Shown: positions 1 through 11,344, counted from the stretch's first letter. The stretch is 64,000 bases of DNA from Yersinia proxima (GCF_902170785.1 NZ_CABHYG010000014.1:310001-374000), one strand, 5' to 3'. A program made the numbers and translations. Notes: generated from the letters alone by a model not told the origin.

Positions 1-405
1 GATATCACTCCCTGCGCTCTACGTTATATGGCGACGGCCTCTGGTTTAGTGGGGCCTTATTGGTTAGTCCATCGACTGGCGCATGAGTGGCTGTGGGTTT
101 CCTCCAGTGAAATGCCGTTTATCTTCGGTGTGGTGGCCATTGAAACTGACGATGCACGGGAGGGCGACTCTAATATGCTCAATCCGTTATCGATATTATT
201 GACGCAACTCCATACCCAATATTCTGCATTGAGTAATAAGGCAGTCAAAGTGTATTACAGCAGTATCATGGATGAGCCTGCACCGGAAAATACGGCACTC
301 TGGTCACCTTTTGCCGCATTTACTCAGTATCAACCTCCCTTGCCTTCATCACCGGCAGCATTCACCTTAGCCGGAGGGCTGGCATTACGCCCGGTAGATG
401 ACTGA
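1..405 (+). CDS. hofM: HofM/PilM-like DNA-uptake protein, C-terminal part
   Basis: The reading frame is open from base 1, so the gene begins before the window and only about the last 134 residues are present. It is the first gene of a hofMNOPQ set. These are relatives of pilMNOPQ, which build the inner-membrane platform and secretin of type IV pilus and competence machines; in E. coli the set is needed to use external DNA as a nutrient. PilM-type proteins are cytoplasmic with an actin-like fold. The call rests mainly on gene order and on the tail sequence, which ends in a GGLALRP segment. The TGA stop overlaps the hofN ATG by one base, so the two are probably translationally coupled. Confidence 0.8.
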   Translation, partial: DITPCALRYMATASGLVGPYWLVHRLAHEWLWVSSSEMPFIFGVVAIETDDAREGDSNMLNPLSILLTQLHTQYSALSNKAVKVYYSSIMDEPAPENTALWSPFAAFTQYQPPLPSSPAAFTLAGGLALRPVDD

Positions 406-953
406 TGTATCAAGTTAATTTTTCATCATGGCGTACAGCCCGTCAGCTATCTCGCTACCGATTTTGGCGCAACATAGGCTTGTGCCAAGGGATACTCTTT
501 GCCATCTCTCTGGTGGTTATGCAGATGCAGTTACACTCACGACAAGTCAGCCAACAAGGCAGTCTGATGGCGCTTTTGCAACAGCAGGCAGTATTGAGCC
601 AGCAGCATCAACAGGTGCAACAACTCATGGCGCAAAAACAGCGTGCGGAGCAGCGAACACAGATGTATCGGCAAATGCATCAATCTGCCCATCGCTATTT
701 GGTGTTATTGCAGCAGCTATCCCAGCAAATTCCCGATAACTGCTGGTTGATCAACCTGATACCACAAAGCGATAAGCTGGTTTTCGAGGCAGTCAGCCAA
801 GATTACGCCGCGATCCATGATTTTTTAGCACGATTGGGCGGACAGCCTCTACTGGCAAATGTGCACCTACAGCGTATTGCTCAACGGGATGATGGGTATT
901 TTCGGTTTATGGCACAGGCGGATTGGGCGCAGGAGGGGATGAGCGATGAATAA
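405..953 (+). CDS. hofN: HofN/PilN-like inner-membrane assembly protein
   Basis: Predicted bitopic protein of 182 residues. A short basic cytoplasmic N-terminus is followed by one membrane helix at about residues 25-42 (IGLCQGILFAISLVVMQMQL). After that comes a glutamine-rich coiled coil at about 45-90, then a small globular domain. This is the architecture of PilN, which pairs with PilO and anchors PilM. The start ATG overlaps the hofM stop, and the 3' end overlaps hofO by 8 bases. It belongs to the DNA-uptake operon. The family call comes from topology plus position; direct sequence identity to the E. coli protein is expected to be low. Confidence 0.8.
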   Translation: MYQVNFSSWRTARQLSRYRFWRNIGLCQGILFAISLVVMQMQLHSRQVSQQGSLMALLQQQAVLSQQHQQVQQLMAQKQRAEQRTQMYRQMHQSAHRYLVLLQQLSQQIPDNCWLINLIPQSDKLVFEAVSQDYAAIHDFLARLGGQPLLANVHLQRIAQRDDGYFRFMAQADWAQEGMSDE

Positions 954-1518
954 ACAGTTGCAACGTTGGCTGGAACGGCCTGGTTGGCAGCTCTGCTTAT
1001 ATCAATGGGGGCTACTGGGGCTGATTAGTTTAGGTGTCTATAGCATGGAGTTACGCCCTCAATGGCAACAGCAGCAGCTCAGCGCTCAGGAAATTATCCA
1101 ACACCAACAACAGGTTGAGCGCCAACAGTCAGAGTTGGCATTGTTACCATCGTTATTTTCTCTTCAACAGGAACTGACCGCATTGAGCGCGGCAGAAATA
1201 TCGCGACAGCAACTCGGCGGCGGCTCAATAGCACATCTGGTCGGTAAATGGATTGGGCCTTTTGGCGGTCAGGTTATCAGTTGGCAGCGGCAATCTGAAT
1301 CGCTTGGAATTGAGGCTGATTTTGTCGAGAAAAAACAATGGGATGTAACCTTACGGATCAACTTTTATGGATTACTCCATTTACTTCGTCAGTTAGCCTT
1401 CACCCCATTGCCGGCACAAATCCAGATCGTCGACATTATGGGTGATAGCCATGTGCTGACGGTGAAACTAACCCTACAAGAATATCTTGCCGGAGGTGGA
1501 AGTGAGTCATCACCGTAA
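946..1518 (+). CDS. hofO: HofO/PilO-like inner-membrane assembly protein
   Basis: Protein of 190 residues with one predicted membrane segment at about residues 15-33. A strongly glutamine-rich coiled coil follows at about 40-75, then a C-terminal globular part. PilO-type proteins form a periplasmic heterodimer with PilN and link the cytoplasmic platform to the secretin. The start lies inside the end of hofN (8-base overlap), preceded by an AGGAGG-like ribosome binding site at about 930-936. Its end overlaps hofP by 17 bases if the GTG at 1502 is used. The dense overlaps indicate one co-translated operon. Confidence 0.8.
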   Translation: MNKQLQRWLERPGWQLCLYQWGLLGLISLGVYSMELRPQWQQQQLSAQEIIQHQQQVERQQSELALLPSLFSLQQELTALSAAEISRQQLGGGSIAHLVGKWIGPFGGQVISWQRQSESLGIEADFVEKKQWDVTLRINFYGLLHLLRQLAFTPLPAQIQIVDIMGDSHVLTVKLTLQEYLAGGGSESSP

Positions 1519-1879
1519 GAGTGTGTGGGTACTCGGAGGACTACTGGTCGCAGTATCACAGGTTTCGGCTGCGGGTGCAGAATCCCTATTGGTAGAGGTT
1601 GGGCGCAATCCTTTTGAGCGAATATCAACAGCATCTTGTGATGATGATCGGAAAACGCTTGCCGGATGGCGATTGCAGGGCATTGTCCGCGGTGCAGATT
1701 ATCATATTGGCTGGGTACAACGTTCAGAGGGGCAGTGGCAAAAGGTGGCGATAGAAACGCGCTTATTGCCCTATTGGCAGGTAACTCATATCAGTGAGCG
1801 GCAGGTCAGCCTCCAGCATGTCAATTCGGAACGACCATGCTCAGGCTCATCAGGTTCTATGGTGCTTTCAATGCGCTAA
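1502..1879 (+). CDS. hofP: HofP/PilP-like periplasmic protein
   Basis: Small protein of 125 residues, GTG start. An in-frame TTG exists at 1487, but GGAGG at 1492-1496 lies five bases before GTG 1502, so the GTG is preferred. The N-terminus is basic then hydrophobic (VWVLGGLLVAVSQVSAAGA), a typical signal peptide. A segment with RNPFER follows, a motif common in PilP/GspC-type proteins that contact the secretin. It sits between hofO and the secretin gene hofQ, as expected for the linker between inner-membrane complex and outer-membrane pore. Function is inferred from the locus. Confidence 0.75.
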   Translation: MSHHRKSVWVLGGLLVAVSQVSAAGAESLLVEVGRNPFERISTASCDDDRKTLAGWRLQGIVRGADYHIGWVQRSEGQWQKVAIETRLLPYWQVTHISERQVSLQHVNSERPCSGSSGSMVLSMR

Positions 1880-1914
1880 CCCATTAATAATCAGTAGTAA
1901 AAGGAATGAATCTG

Positions 1915-3234
1915 ATGAGGATTTCTCTATTTAAAATCACAATCATACTTAAAATCAAAAACCGGCTTTGGGCTGCATGTCGCATGGCTCGAGAGCCATT
2001 ATCTACTCTTCTGCTGTGTAGCTTTTTACTCACTACTTCCTTTGCCATTGATGCAAAAGGTAGTACGCCAGTTTCACTGGAGTTTCAAGACGCGCCCGTC
2101 TCTGTGGTGTTACAAGCACTGGCGGACTACCAGCAATTGAATTTAGTCCTTGCATCAGATATTGGCGCTAATCTCAGCCTCCGGCTAGTGGATGTCCCTT
2201 GGGATCAAGCGCTTGCAATCGTTTTACGGATGAGTCATTTGAAAGTCGAGCGGGAAGGGGAGGTGATGATGGTTTTCACCGAACAGGATAGTGAGGAAAG
2301 GCGAATGCGAACTGAACAAAAAACTGCGCCGGAATCGCTGAGTAATTTGAGCATCGCCTTACAATATGCCGATGCTGAAGAGGTTTCAGACAGTTTGAGC
2401 CTGGCTGATGGCGGTCCGCTTTCTCCACTGGGTAGCGTGGTGGTAGATAAACGTACAAATACATTATTAATTCGCGATACTCCCGCATCATTAGCATTAT
2501 TAAAAAATTGGCTGGCGGAGATGGATTTGCCTCTGCAGCAAGTTCAGTTGGCAGCGCATATTGTGACCATCAGCCGCGAAAACTTGCAGGAACTGGGCGT
2601 ACGTTGGGGGATAGGCGATACTAAACCCAGCGCCTCACTTCGAATGAGTGATTTTAATGTAAATTTACCTCTGCCAAATAGTGCTGTCAGCGCAGGTTTT
2701 AATGTTGCCCGCATCGGGGGGAGGCTACTGGAACTGGAGTTGAGCGCACTGGAACAGGAAAACCAGGTCGATATCATTGCCAGCCCTAGGTTGGTGACCT
2801 CTCATCAACAAACCGCCAGTATTAAGCAAGGTTCCGATATTCCGTATACTGTCTCGCAGGGTAAAAAAGGGGCGACCACGATTGAGTTTAAAGAAGCGGT
2901 ACTAGGGATGGAGGTCACGCCGAAAATACTGCGGAATGGCAAAATTACTTTAAACTTAAAAATCAGCCAAAATATGCCCGGAATGGCGATGAAACGTGGC
3001 GATAGTGAAACTTTATTAATAGATAAGCAGGAAATACAAACCCAAATTACGGTAAATGATGGCGAAACGATTGTGTTAGGCGGGATTTTCCAGCAAAAAA
3101 ATAGCCAGGGTCTTAATAAAGTCCCTATATTGGCCGATATTCCTTGGTTGGGTGGGCTGTTTAAACAAGATGCCCGGCAACAAAGTCGTCGGGAGTTAGT
3201 TATTTTCATCACCCCAAGGTTAATCAGCGCTTGA
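1915..3234 (+). CDS. hofQ: HofQ secretin (PilQ-like outer-membrane pore)
   Basis: Outer-membrane secretin of the DNA-uptake system, about 439 residues. Two ATGs lie close together (1906 and 1915). The AAAGGA at 1899-1904 is too close to 1906 and well spaced for 1915, so 1915 is preferred. A hydrophobic signal segment ends near AIDAKG, and a still later start at 1984 would give a compact signal peptide. The mature part has a secretin N-domain (VLQALADYQQLNLVL), a second repeat with VVDKRTNTLLIRD, and the conserved secretin core: ELSALEQENQVDIIASPRLVTS, then EFKEAVLGMEVTPKI, GGIF, and VPILADIPWLGGLF with ITPRL at the end. Last gene of the hof operon. Confidence 0.92.
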   Translation: MRISLFKITIILKIKNRLWAACRMAREPLSTLLLCSFLLTTSFAIDAKGSTPVSLEFQDAPVSVVLQALADYQQLNLVLASDIGANLSLRLVDVPWDQALAIVLRMSHLKVEREGEVMMVFTEQDSEERRMRTEQKTAPESLSNLSIALQYADAEEVSDSLSLADGGPLSPLGSVVVDKRTNTLLIRDTPASLALLKNWLAEMDLPLQQVQLAAHIVTISRENLQELGVRWGIGDTKPSASLRMSDFNVNLPLPNSAVSAGFNVARIGGRLLELELSALEQENQVDIIASPRLVTSHQQTASIKQGSDIPYTVSQGKKGATTIEFKEAVLGMEVTPKILRNGKITLNLKISQNMPGMAMKRGDSETLLIDKQEIQTQITVNDGETIVLGGIFQQKNSQGLNKVPILADIPWLGGLFKQDARQQSRRELVIFITPRLISA

Positions 3235-3254
3235 GTATTAGGAGGTGCTGATTG

Positions 3255-3278
3255 ATGAAAATAGGTCAATCTTGGTGA
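3255..3278 (+). CDS. possible 7-codon micro-ORF (MKIGQSW)
   Basis: ATG 3255 is preceded by an excellent ribosome binding site, AGGAGGTG at 3240-3247, with 9 bases between AGGAGG and the ATG. The frame reads MKIGQSW and stops at TGA 3276-3278. It lies 20 bases after hofQ and in front of the probable aroK promoter. It could be a translated leader peptide, the relic of a lost gene start, or chance. No function is proposed. Confidence 0.3.
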   Translation: MKIGQSW

Positions 3279-3316
3279 CTTTCTGCAACTTTTTGTGTGA
3301 TAGAGGGCTTCTAAAT

Positions 3317-3345
3317 TTGACGCTGCCTCGGATTTAGCTTACAAG
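3317..3345 (+). promoter_or_regulatory. candidate aroK promoter
   Basis: TTGACG (3317-3322) and TACAAG (3340-3345) are separated by 17 bases. The -35 matches the sigma-70 consensus at five of six positions, the -10 at four of six. It lies about 240 bases before aroK. In E. coli, aroK is also expressed from a promoter far upstream with a long leader. Sequence match only. Confidence 0.4.
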
Positions 3346-3581
3346 GGTTACCGAATTGAGCTCCGAGGTTTTTAATAACGTTGATACGCCGATAAAAACG
3401 TATGGTTTCCCTCCCACGACGTGTACAACGATTTATTCGGTTGCCAAACTACCAGAAGTGCTGAGATAATTTTCCGTCTGATCTCGCACTATCGCTCATG
3501 AGGTTTCAGTTTAGGTCCCGTTGCTAATTTGATTGGCGGGGCGGGTTATCATTAACGAATAGTCTTAGTAATACCAAAAAC

Positions 3582-4103
3582 ATGGCAGAGAAACGCAATA
3601 TCTTTCTGGTTGGGCCTATGGGTGCCGGCAAAAGCACTATTGGTCGTCAGTTAGCTCAGCAACTCAATATGGAGTTTTTCGACTCTGATCAAGAAATTGA
3701 GCGACGTACCGGAGCTGACGTGGGCTGGGTATTCGACGTGGAAGGCGAAGAAGGTTTCCGCGATCGTGAAGAAAAAGTTATTAATGAACTGACGGAAAAA
3801 CAAGGCATTGTTCTGGCAACCGGTGGTGGCTCTGTTAAATCCAGAGAAACCCGTAACCGTTTGTCAGCCCGTGGCGTTGTGGTGTACTTGGAAACCACTA
3901 TCGAAAAGCAGTTGGCCCGCACACAGCGCGACAAAAAACGTCCGTTGTTACAGGTTGATTCGCCTCCGCGTGAAGTGTTAGAAGCACTGGCAAAAGAACG
4001 TAATCCGTTGTACGAAGAAATTGCAGATGTCACCATCCGCACTGACGATCAAAGCGCGAAAGTTGTTGCTAACCAGATTATCAACATGCTGGAAAGTAAC
4101 TGA
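3582..4103 (+). CDS. aroK: shikimate kinase I
   Basis: Phosphorylates shikimate to shikimate-3-phosphate with ATP in the cytoplasm, the fifth step of the chorismate pathway. Length 173 residues, the usual size. The Walker A P-loop GPMGAGKST is at residues 11-19, the substrate-binding DSD at 34-36, a GGG shikimate-contact motif near 80, and the basic lid [11 protein letters not shown] near 117-127. Nearly identical to the E. coli enzyme. First gene of aroK-aroB-damX-dam-rpe-gph-trpS; aroB starts 56 bases later. Confidence 0.98.
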   Translation: MAEKRNIFLVGPMGAGKSTIGRQLAQQLNMEFFDSDQEIERRTGADVGWVFDVEGEEGFRDREEKVINELTEKQGIVLATGGGSVKSRETRNRLSARGVVVYLETTIEKQLARTQRDKKRPLLQVDSPPREVLEALAKERNPLYEEIADVTIRTDDQSAKVVANQIINMLESN

Positions 4104-4159
4104 TTTTAGCATTTTACTAATGCCCGCGGGCGTAAGTTAAGAAGGTTACTGGGCGCGAC

Positions 4160-5248
4160 ATGGAGAAGATTACTGTCACGTTAGGGGAGCGTAGCTACCC
4201 GATTACGATCGCTGCTGGATTATTCAATGATCCGGCCTCTTTTAAGCCGCTGAAGGCGGGTGACCAGGTCATGCTGGTAACTAACCAAACGCTAGCGCCA
4301 CTCTATCTGGATTCGCTCCGGGCAGTGCTGGAACAAGGCGGCATTAAAGTCGATCAGGTGATTTTACCTGATGGCGAGCAGTATAAATCTCTGAGCGTTC
4401 TGGAGCAGGTATTTTCTGCCCTTCTGGAAAAACCGCACGGTCGTGATACTACACTTGTCGCCCTAGGTGGCGGTGTAGTAGGCGACCTGACCGGTTTTGC
4501 CGCTGCTTGCTATCAGCGCGGTGTTCGCTTTATTCAAGTTCCTACTACTTTACTTTCTCAAGTGGATTCCTCTGTCGGTGGTAAAACCGCAGTGAATCAT
4601 CCATTGGGTAAGAACATGATTGGTGCTTTCTACCAGCCCGCATCGGTGGTGATTGACCTTAATTGTCTCAAAACCCTCCCTTCACGTGAGCTTGCTTCCG
4701 GGCTGGCTGAAGTTATCAAATACGGCATCATTCTTGACGCAGCTTTCTTTGCGTGGCTGGAAACCAATATCGACTCACTTCTTGCACTGGATATGTCGGC
4801 ATTAGCCTACTGCATCCGTCGTTGCTGTGAATTGAAAGCCGATGTTGTCGCTGCCGATGAACGGGAAGAGAGCGGGATGCGCGCTTTACTCAATTTGGGT
4901 CATACTTATGGTCATGCCATTGAGGCCGAAATGGGTTATGGCGTCTGGCTACACGGGGAAGCTATTGCCGCCGGAATGATGATGGCCGCACACACCTCCC
5001 GTCGATTGGGCCAGTTCTCAGCTGAAGATGTTGAGCGTATCAAGAAACTGCTTTTACGTGCCGGTCTGCCAGTCAGCGGGCCGCAGGAAATGACGCCAGA
5101 GTCCTATTTACCACACATGATGCGAGATAAAAAAGTGCTGGCCGGGGAGCTTCGTCTGGTACTGCCAACTGCGATAGGTCAGTCAGAAATTCGTAGTGGT
5201 ATTGCGCATGACATGGTGCTGGCGTCTATCGCTGATTGTCAGTTATAG
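4160..5248 (+). CDS. aroB: 3-dehydroquinate synthase
   Basis: Converts DAHP to 3-dehydroquinate, the second step of the shikimate pathway; needs NAD and a divalent metal. Length 362 residues, normal. The NAD-binding glycine-rich stretch [13 protein letters not shown] is near residue 107, followed by the [19 protein letters not shown] active-site region. The metal/active-site histidines lie in [10 protein letters not shown] (His248, His252) and [11 protein letters not shown]. Follows aroK in the same transcription unit, pairing two enzymes of one pathway. Confidence 0.98.
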   Translation: MEKITVTLGERSYPITIAAGLFNDPASFKPLKAGDQVMLVTNQTLAPLYLDSLRAVLEQGGIKVDQVILPDGEQYKSLSVLEQVFSALLEKPHGRDTTLVALGGGVVGDLTGFAAACYQRGVRFIQVPTTLLSQVDSSVGGKTAVNHPLGKNMIGAFYQPASVVIDLNCLKTLPSRELASGLAEVIKYGIILDAAFFAWLETNIDSLLALDMSALAYCIRRCCELKADVVAADEREESGMRALLNLGHTYGHAIEAEMGYGVWLHGEAIAAGMMMAAHTSRRLGQFSAEDVERIKKLLLRAGLPVSGPQEMTPESYLPHMMRDKKVLAGELRLVLPTAIGQSEIRSGIAHDMVLASIADCQL

Positions 5249-5389
5249 AAAATGGCATAAGTACGATATTATACGTTTTATCATATTCCTTTGCTGCGGG
5301 CGGTTTAGCCTGTTAGCAGTCAGTAAAATCAATCAGCCGGGCTGCAATGATAAATGCGGTAGGCTTTTGCCTCTAGTTGGAGGGTTTAG

Positions 5390-6388
5390 ATGGATGATTT
5401 AAAGCCGGAAGACGATCTGAAACCAGATAGTAGTGACCGTCGGCCTACACGTGCCCGTAAGTCCTCGACGGGGCCTAAGCTGGCTGTTTCACGCCAACAT
5501 ATGATGATTGGTATCGGCATTTTAGTGCTGTTATTGATTATTATTGCCATCGGTTCAGCTCTGAAAGCACCGACAGAGCACGAAGCATCACAACAAAATC
5601 CAAATGTGGATGCTGCACGAAACATCAATCTGTCTGATTCATCCTCACTGACCAGCGGCAATAATACCCAACCAGGTGTGGCAAATAACACCACCGATGG
5701 TCATGATGCCAATGGCGTGAAGAATAACGCTCAGCCACAAGATATCAATGTTCCGCCGATTTCTCCGACACCAACCGAGGCCGCACCGCAGTCTTCTGCC
5801 AACGCTCCGACTCAACGTGTTGAATTGCCGGGTAATATGTCTGACGCACTCTCTCAGACTCAGGGGCAGGTAGATACCTTGTCTCAGAACATGAATGATG
5901 GTCAGACATCCACATTGCCAACAGCGCCAGCGACGGTTTCGAGCTCGAAAGGGGTCAAAGCGCCAGCAGCACGGGAAACCATTACCCATCCGACGCAGAA
6001 ACAGGCCACAGCCGCGACTAAACAACCTGCGATTAGCCATAAAAATCCAACTACGGTAGTGTCTCCAGCCGCTTCCGCAGGGGTGAAGTCAGGCTCAACT
6101 GGCAGCAGCAGCGCATTGAAAAATGCCCCTGGTAGCCACTTTACGTTGCAATTGAGCAGTGCATCGCGTTCAGATACCTTGAATGCTTATGCTAAGCAGC
6201 AGAAATTATCTGACTATCATGTGTATGAAACTAAACGTGATGGTAAGCCTTGGTACATCCTGGTGAGTGGTAATTACGCCTCTTCTGCTGATGCAAAAAG
6301 GGCGATAGCCACATTACCTGCCGATGTTCAGGCGAAAAAACCGTGGGTTAAACCTGTACAACAAGTACAGCAAGACCTTAGAAAATAA
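5390..6388 (+). CDS. damX: DamX, SPOR-domain cell-division protein
   Basis: Inner-membrane protein that binds septal peptidoglycan and takes part in cell division. Length 332 residues, clearly shorter than E. coli DamX (about 428). A charged cytoplasmic N-terminus precedes one membrane helix at about residues 37-60 (MMIGIGILVLLLIIIAIG). The periplasmic linker is long and low-complexity, rich in Thr, Ala, Ser, Pro, Asn and Gln. The C-terminal SPOR domain starts at about residue 245 (HFTLQLSSASRSDTLNAY) and includes PWYILVSGNYASSADAKRAI. A GGAGGG site at 5380-5385 supports the start. The linker accounts for the size difference. Confidence 0.93.
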   Translation: MDDLKPEDDLKPDSSDRRPTRARKSSTGPKLAVSRQHMMIGIGILVLLLIIIAIGSALKAPTEHEASQQNPNVDAARNINLSDSSSLTSGNNTQPGVANNTTDGHDANGVKNNAQPQDINVPPISPTPTEAAPQSSANAPTQRVELPGNMSDALSQTQGQVDTLSQNMNDGQTSTLPTAPATVSSSKGVKAPAARETITHPTQKQATAATKQPAISHKNPTTVVSPAASAGVKSGSTGSSSALKNAPGSHFTLQLSSASRSDTLNAYAKQQKLSDYHVYETKRDGKPWYILVSGNYASSADAKRAIATLPADVQAKKPWVKPVQQVQQDLRK

Positions 6389-6471
6389 ATCATTCTTATT
6401 TGTGCGCTGATGTGCTGTCTGAAACAGAGTACAATCTGCGGCTCTGAATTATTAAGTAGCTAACTGACGGC

Positions 6472-7284
6472 ATGAAGAAAAACCGCGCTTTTTTAAAATG
6501 GGCTGGTGGGAAATATCCGCTGGTTGATGACATTCGACGCCATCTACCAGCGGGCGACTGCTTGATAGAGCCATTCGTCGGTGCGGGTTCGGTGTTCCTT
6601 AACACCGAGTATGAATCTTACATACTGGCCGATATCAACAGTGATCTGATCAACCTCTACAATATCGTGAAGGACCGCACTGATGACTTCGTGCGGGATG
6701 CTCGTGTTTTATTCACTGGTGATTTCAATAATTCCGAACAGTTTTACCAACTGCGTCAAGAGTTTAATGCCAGCACCGATGCCTACCGCCGTGCATTATT
6801 GTTTCTCTACTTGAATCGCCATTGTTATAACGGTCTGTGCCGTTATAATTTGAGCGGTGAATTCAATGTACCTTTTGGTCGTTACAAAAGACCTTATTTC
6901 CCGGAAAATGAGCTGTATTGGTTTGCTGAAAAATCGCAAAATGCCATTTTTGTTTGTGAGCACTATCAGGAAACTTTGCTAAAAGCTGTGCACGGGGCGG
7001 TGGTTTACTGCGATCCTCCGTATGCACCATTATCAGCGACGGCTAATTTTACGGCATATCACACCAGTAACTTTGGTCTGGCGGATCAACAGAATCTGGC
7101 GCGCCTGGCTTACCAGCTGTCAGCAGAAAACAAGATCCCGGTTCTGATTTCTAATCACGACACAGAACTGACGCGCGATTGGTATCATCAGGCGTCGCTG
7201 CATGTGGTCAAAGCGCGCCGTACTATCAGCCGGAATATCCTTGGCCGTAGTAAAGTGAATGAGCTTTTGGCGCTGTATAGCTGA
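6472..7284 (+). CDS. dam: DNA adenine methyltransferase (GATC)
   Basis: Methylates adenine N6 in GATC, guiding mismatch repair, replication initiation control and phase-variable transcription. Length 270 residues. Class alpha order: FLKWAGGKYPL near the N-terminus, SAM-binding EPFVGAGSVF at about 33-42, a target recognition domain in the middle, and the catalytic DPPY at 181-184. Essential for viability in several Yersinia species, as known from the literature. Lies 83 bases after damX and 104 before rpe. Confidence 0.98.
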   Translation: MKKNRAFLKWAGGKYPLVDDIRRHLPAGDCLIEPFVGAGSVFLNTEYESYILADINSDLINLYNIVKDRTDDFVRDARVLFTGDFNNSEQFYQLRQEFNASTDAYRRALLFLYLNRHCYNGLCRYNLSGEFNVPFGRYKRPYFPENELYWFAEKSQNAIFVCEHYQETLLKAVHGAVVYCDPPYAPLSATANFTAYHTSNFGLADQQNLARLAYQLSAENKIPVLISNHDTELTRDWYHQASLHVVKARRTISRNILGRSKVNELLALYS

Positions 7285-7388
7285 GCGGGGACTGCCGCTC
7301 AGTAAAGATTCAAACCCCATGGTTTGTGAGAGAGAAAGTTTGCCACGCTGAAGCCTCATAAAACAAAGAGACACGTTTGGAGAAGCGG

Positions 7389-8058
7389 ATGAAAAAGTTT
7401 TTAATTGCCCCGTCAATTCTGTCAGCAGATTTTGCCCGCTTGGGTGAGGATACTGCTAAGGTGCTCGCCGCCGGTGCTGATGTTGTGCATTTTGATGTGA
7501 TGGACAATCATTACGTTCCTAATCTGACTATCGGGCCGATGGTGTGCAAGGCTCTACGTGATTACGGTATTACTGCCCCTATTGATGTTCATCTGATGGT
7601 AAAACCGGTCGACCGTATTGTCCCGGATTTTGCCAAAGCAGGTGCCACCTATATCTCATTCCATCCTGAAGCCTCAGAACATGTTGACCGCACCTTGCAG
7701 CTCATCAAAGAGAGTGGGTGCAAGGCGGGTTTGGTGTTCAACCCAGCCACTCCGCTGAGCTATCTTGACTATGTGATGGATAAGCTGGATGTCATTTTGT
7801 TGATGTCGGTGAACCCCGGCTTCGGCGGTCAATCCTTCATTCCTGAAACGCTGAACAAATTGCGCCAGGTGCGTAAGTTGATTGATGACAGCGGTTATGA
7901 CATTCGTTTGGAAGTGGATGGTGGCGTTAAAGTGGATAATATCCGCGATATCGCGGCAGCAGGTGCAGATATGTTTGTCGCCGGTTCGGCTATTTTCAAT
8001 CAGCCAGATTATGCCGCAGTCATTGATGCCATGCGCAGTGAACTGGCGATGTCTGCCA

Positions 8059-8066
<8 letters not shown>
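7389..8066 (+). CDS. rpe: ribulose-phosphate 3-epimerase
   Basis: Interconverts D-ribulose-5-phosphate and D-xylulose-5-phosphate in the pentose phosphate pathway. Length 225 residues from ATG 7389. An in-frame ATG at 7377 is less likely, because GGAGAAG at 7379-7385 is spaced for 7389 and family members begin [22 protein letters not shown]-barrel signatures include [35 protein letters not shown] and EVDGGVK, with metal and catalytic Asp/His residues in place. The stop overlaps the gph start. Confidence 0.97.
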
Positions 8067-9781
<1,715 letters not shown>

Positions 9782-9800
9782 GTGAATCAATAAGTCATTC

Positions 9801-9822
9801 GAAGGGGGAGCCTTCCCCCTTC
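9801..9822. terminator. intrinsic terminator between convergent trpS and cysG
   Basis: A 9-bp perfect stem, GAAGGGGGA (9801-9809) with TCCCCCTTC (9814-9822), encloses a 4-base loop. It lies 19 bases after the trpS stop and 15 before the cysG stop. The flanking T-tract is weak on both sides. Placement suggests it serves both genes. Confidence 0.7.
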
Positions 9823-9837
9823 TGACTCAAATTTAGC

Positions 9838-11256
9838 TTAACCCACTCTTTCAACTTGTTCCTTTACCCCTGCTTTGCCATGTTCCGCGCTGGAAAACCA
9901 ATTCAGTTTTTCACGTAAGCTGACAACACTGCCGACGATAATCAGGCTTGGGCTGCTGACTTGCTGAGAAAGCAGTGCCAGCTGACTCAATTCGCCGCTT
10001 ACTACCCGCTGATGCCGCGAAGTGCCGTTCTCGACCAGAGCAACAGGGGTTGCCGCTGGCATGCCGTGTCGAATCAGTTGCTGCTGAATCTCACCGGCCT
10101 GTGATAGTCCCATATAGAACACCAGCGTTTGTTTTTCTGCTGCCAGATTGGCCCAATCCAACTGACTGTCTTTCTTGGCGTGACCGGTAATCAGCCGCAC
10201 ACTTTGCGCGTGATCGCGGTGAGTCAGCGGAATGCCGCTGTAGGCTGAACAGCCAGATGCTGCGGTAATTCCCGGCACCACAGAGAATGGAATATTGTAG
10301 TCTGCCAGGGTTTCCAGTTCTTCGCCGCCACGGCCAAAAATAAACGGATCGCCACCTTTCAAACGCACTACACGTTTCCCTTGCTGCGCCTGTTGCAGCA
10401 AAATCTGATTGATTTGATCCTGCGGTACGGTGTGGCGACCAGACTCTTTACCGACAAAAATTCGCTCGGCGTCGCGGCGTACTAAATTCATCACTTCATC
10501 GGACACTAGCCGGTCATATACCACCACGTCAGCTTGCTGAATCTGCTGTAAACCTTTCAAAGTCAGCAAACCAGCATCCCCCGGCCCGGCTCCCACTAAT
10601 ACCACTTCGCCGCGATCAGACAGTGGCGCATTGAACAGTTGCTCAACGTGTTGCTCGACTTGTACCTGATCCTCATTAGCCAGTGATTGCGCCAGACGGT
10701 CGTGGGTGAGCAGTTTTTCCCAGAAACGGCGACGGTCAGTCATTGCGGCAAAATGCTGTTTCACCCGCTGACGTAAGTGACCTGCCAACTGTGCCAATTG
10801 GCCCAAATGCTGTGGCAGCATAGCTTCCAGTTTTTCTCGCAGCAATCGCGCTAACACTGGAGCTTTTCCGCCAGAAGAGATAGCTATCATGATAGGAGAG
10901 CGGTCAATGATTGATGGCATAATAAAACTGGTGCGCTTCGGATCATCAACCACATTGCAGAACACCCGCTGTTGGTTGGCGCTTTGATAGACCAACGCAT
11001 TGACGGCCACCTGGTCAGTCGCTGCAATCACCAACCATTTTTCTGCCAACAGTTCCGGTGCGAATTCGCCGCTAACTAATGAAAGTAGTCCTTGCTCCGC
11101 CCAATCGTGAAACTGCTCGGTAAATTCACAGGCATTGACGGTGACGGCAGCACCCGCATCAAGCAATAAGCGGGCTTTACGTTCGGCCACTTCACCACCA
11201 CCGACCAGCAGGCAGGCTTTGTTTTGCAGTTGGCAGAAAATCGGGAAGTAGTCCAT
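9838..11256 (-). CDS. cysG: siroheme synthase (trifunctional CysG)
   Basis: Makes siroheme from uroporphyrinogen III: methylation at C2 and C7, NAD-dependent dehydrogenation, then iron insertion. Length 472 residues. The N-terminal dehydrogenase/ferrochelatase half has a Rossmann motif ([18 protein letters not shown]) and [20 protein letters not shown]. The C-terminal SUMT half begins [20 protein letters not shown] and contains [20 protein letters not shown] two codons earlier (11262) is possible, but the GAAGGA before ATG 11256 fits better. Last gene of nirBDC-cysG; siroheme is the cofactor of NirB, which explains the linkage. Confidence 0.97.
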   Translation of the reverse strand: MDYFPIFCQLQNKACLLVGGGEVAERKARLLLDAGAAVTVNACEFTEQFHDWAEQGLLSLVSGEFAPELLAEKWLVIAATDQVAVNALVYQSANQQRVFCNVVDDPKRTSFIMPSIIDRSPIMIAISSGGKAPVLARLLREKLEAMLPQHLGQLAQLAGHLRQRVKQHFAAMTDRRRFWEKLLTHDRLAQSLANEDQVQVEQHVEQLFNAPLSDRGEVVLVGAGPGDAGLLTLKGLQQIQQADVVVYDRLVSDEVMNLVRRDAERIFVGKESGRHTVPQDQINQILLQQAQQGKRVVRLKGGDPFIFGRGGEELETLADYNIPFSVVPGITAASGCSAYSGIPLTHRDHAQSVRLITGHAKKDSQLDWANLAAEKQTLVFYMGLSQAGEIQQQLIRHGMPAATPVALVENGTSRHQRVVSGELSQLALLSQQVSSPSLIIVGSVVSLREKLNWFSSAEHGKAGVKEQVERVG

Positions 11257-11344
11257 GGGCAATCCTTCAGGTTGAGGCCGCTAGGGGGTAAAACCAGCCC
11301 CTAAGAGCTGGTAAATTCGGGTATCTGACTCTGGCTAAGTCAAT

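Larger units (their letters stand above)
3235..3581. other. hofQ-aroK intergenic region (347 bp)
   Basis: This stretch contains no long gene. It starts with a strong Shine-Dalgarno sequence (AGGAGGTG, 3240-3247) ahead of a seven-codon frame at 3255-3278, listed separately. A possible sigma-70 promoter follows at 3317-3345, also listed. The remaining 230 bases before aroK would then be a long 5' leader. I see no clear terminator for the hof operon, so some read-through into aroK is possible. Confidence 0.6.

Noticed and set aside
7282-7303. CTGAGCGG/CCGCTCAG hairpin after dam as a terminator
   Set aside because: No T-tract follows, and dam, rpe, gph and trpS are expected to be co-transcribed. 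It may only weaken read-through.
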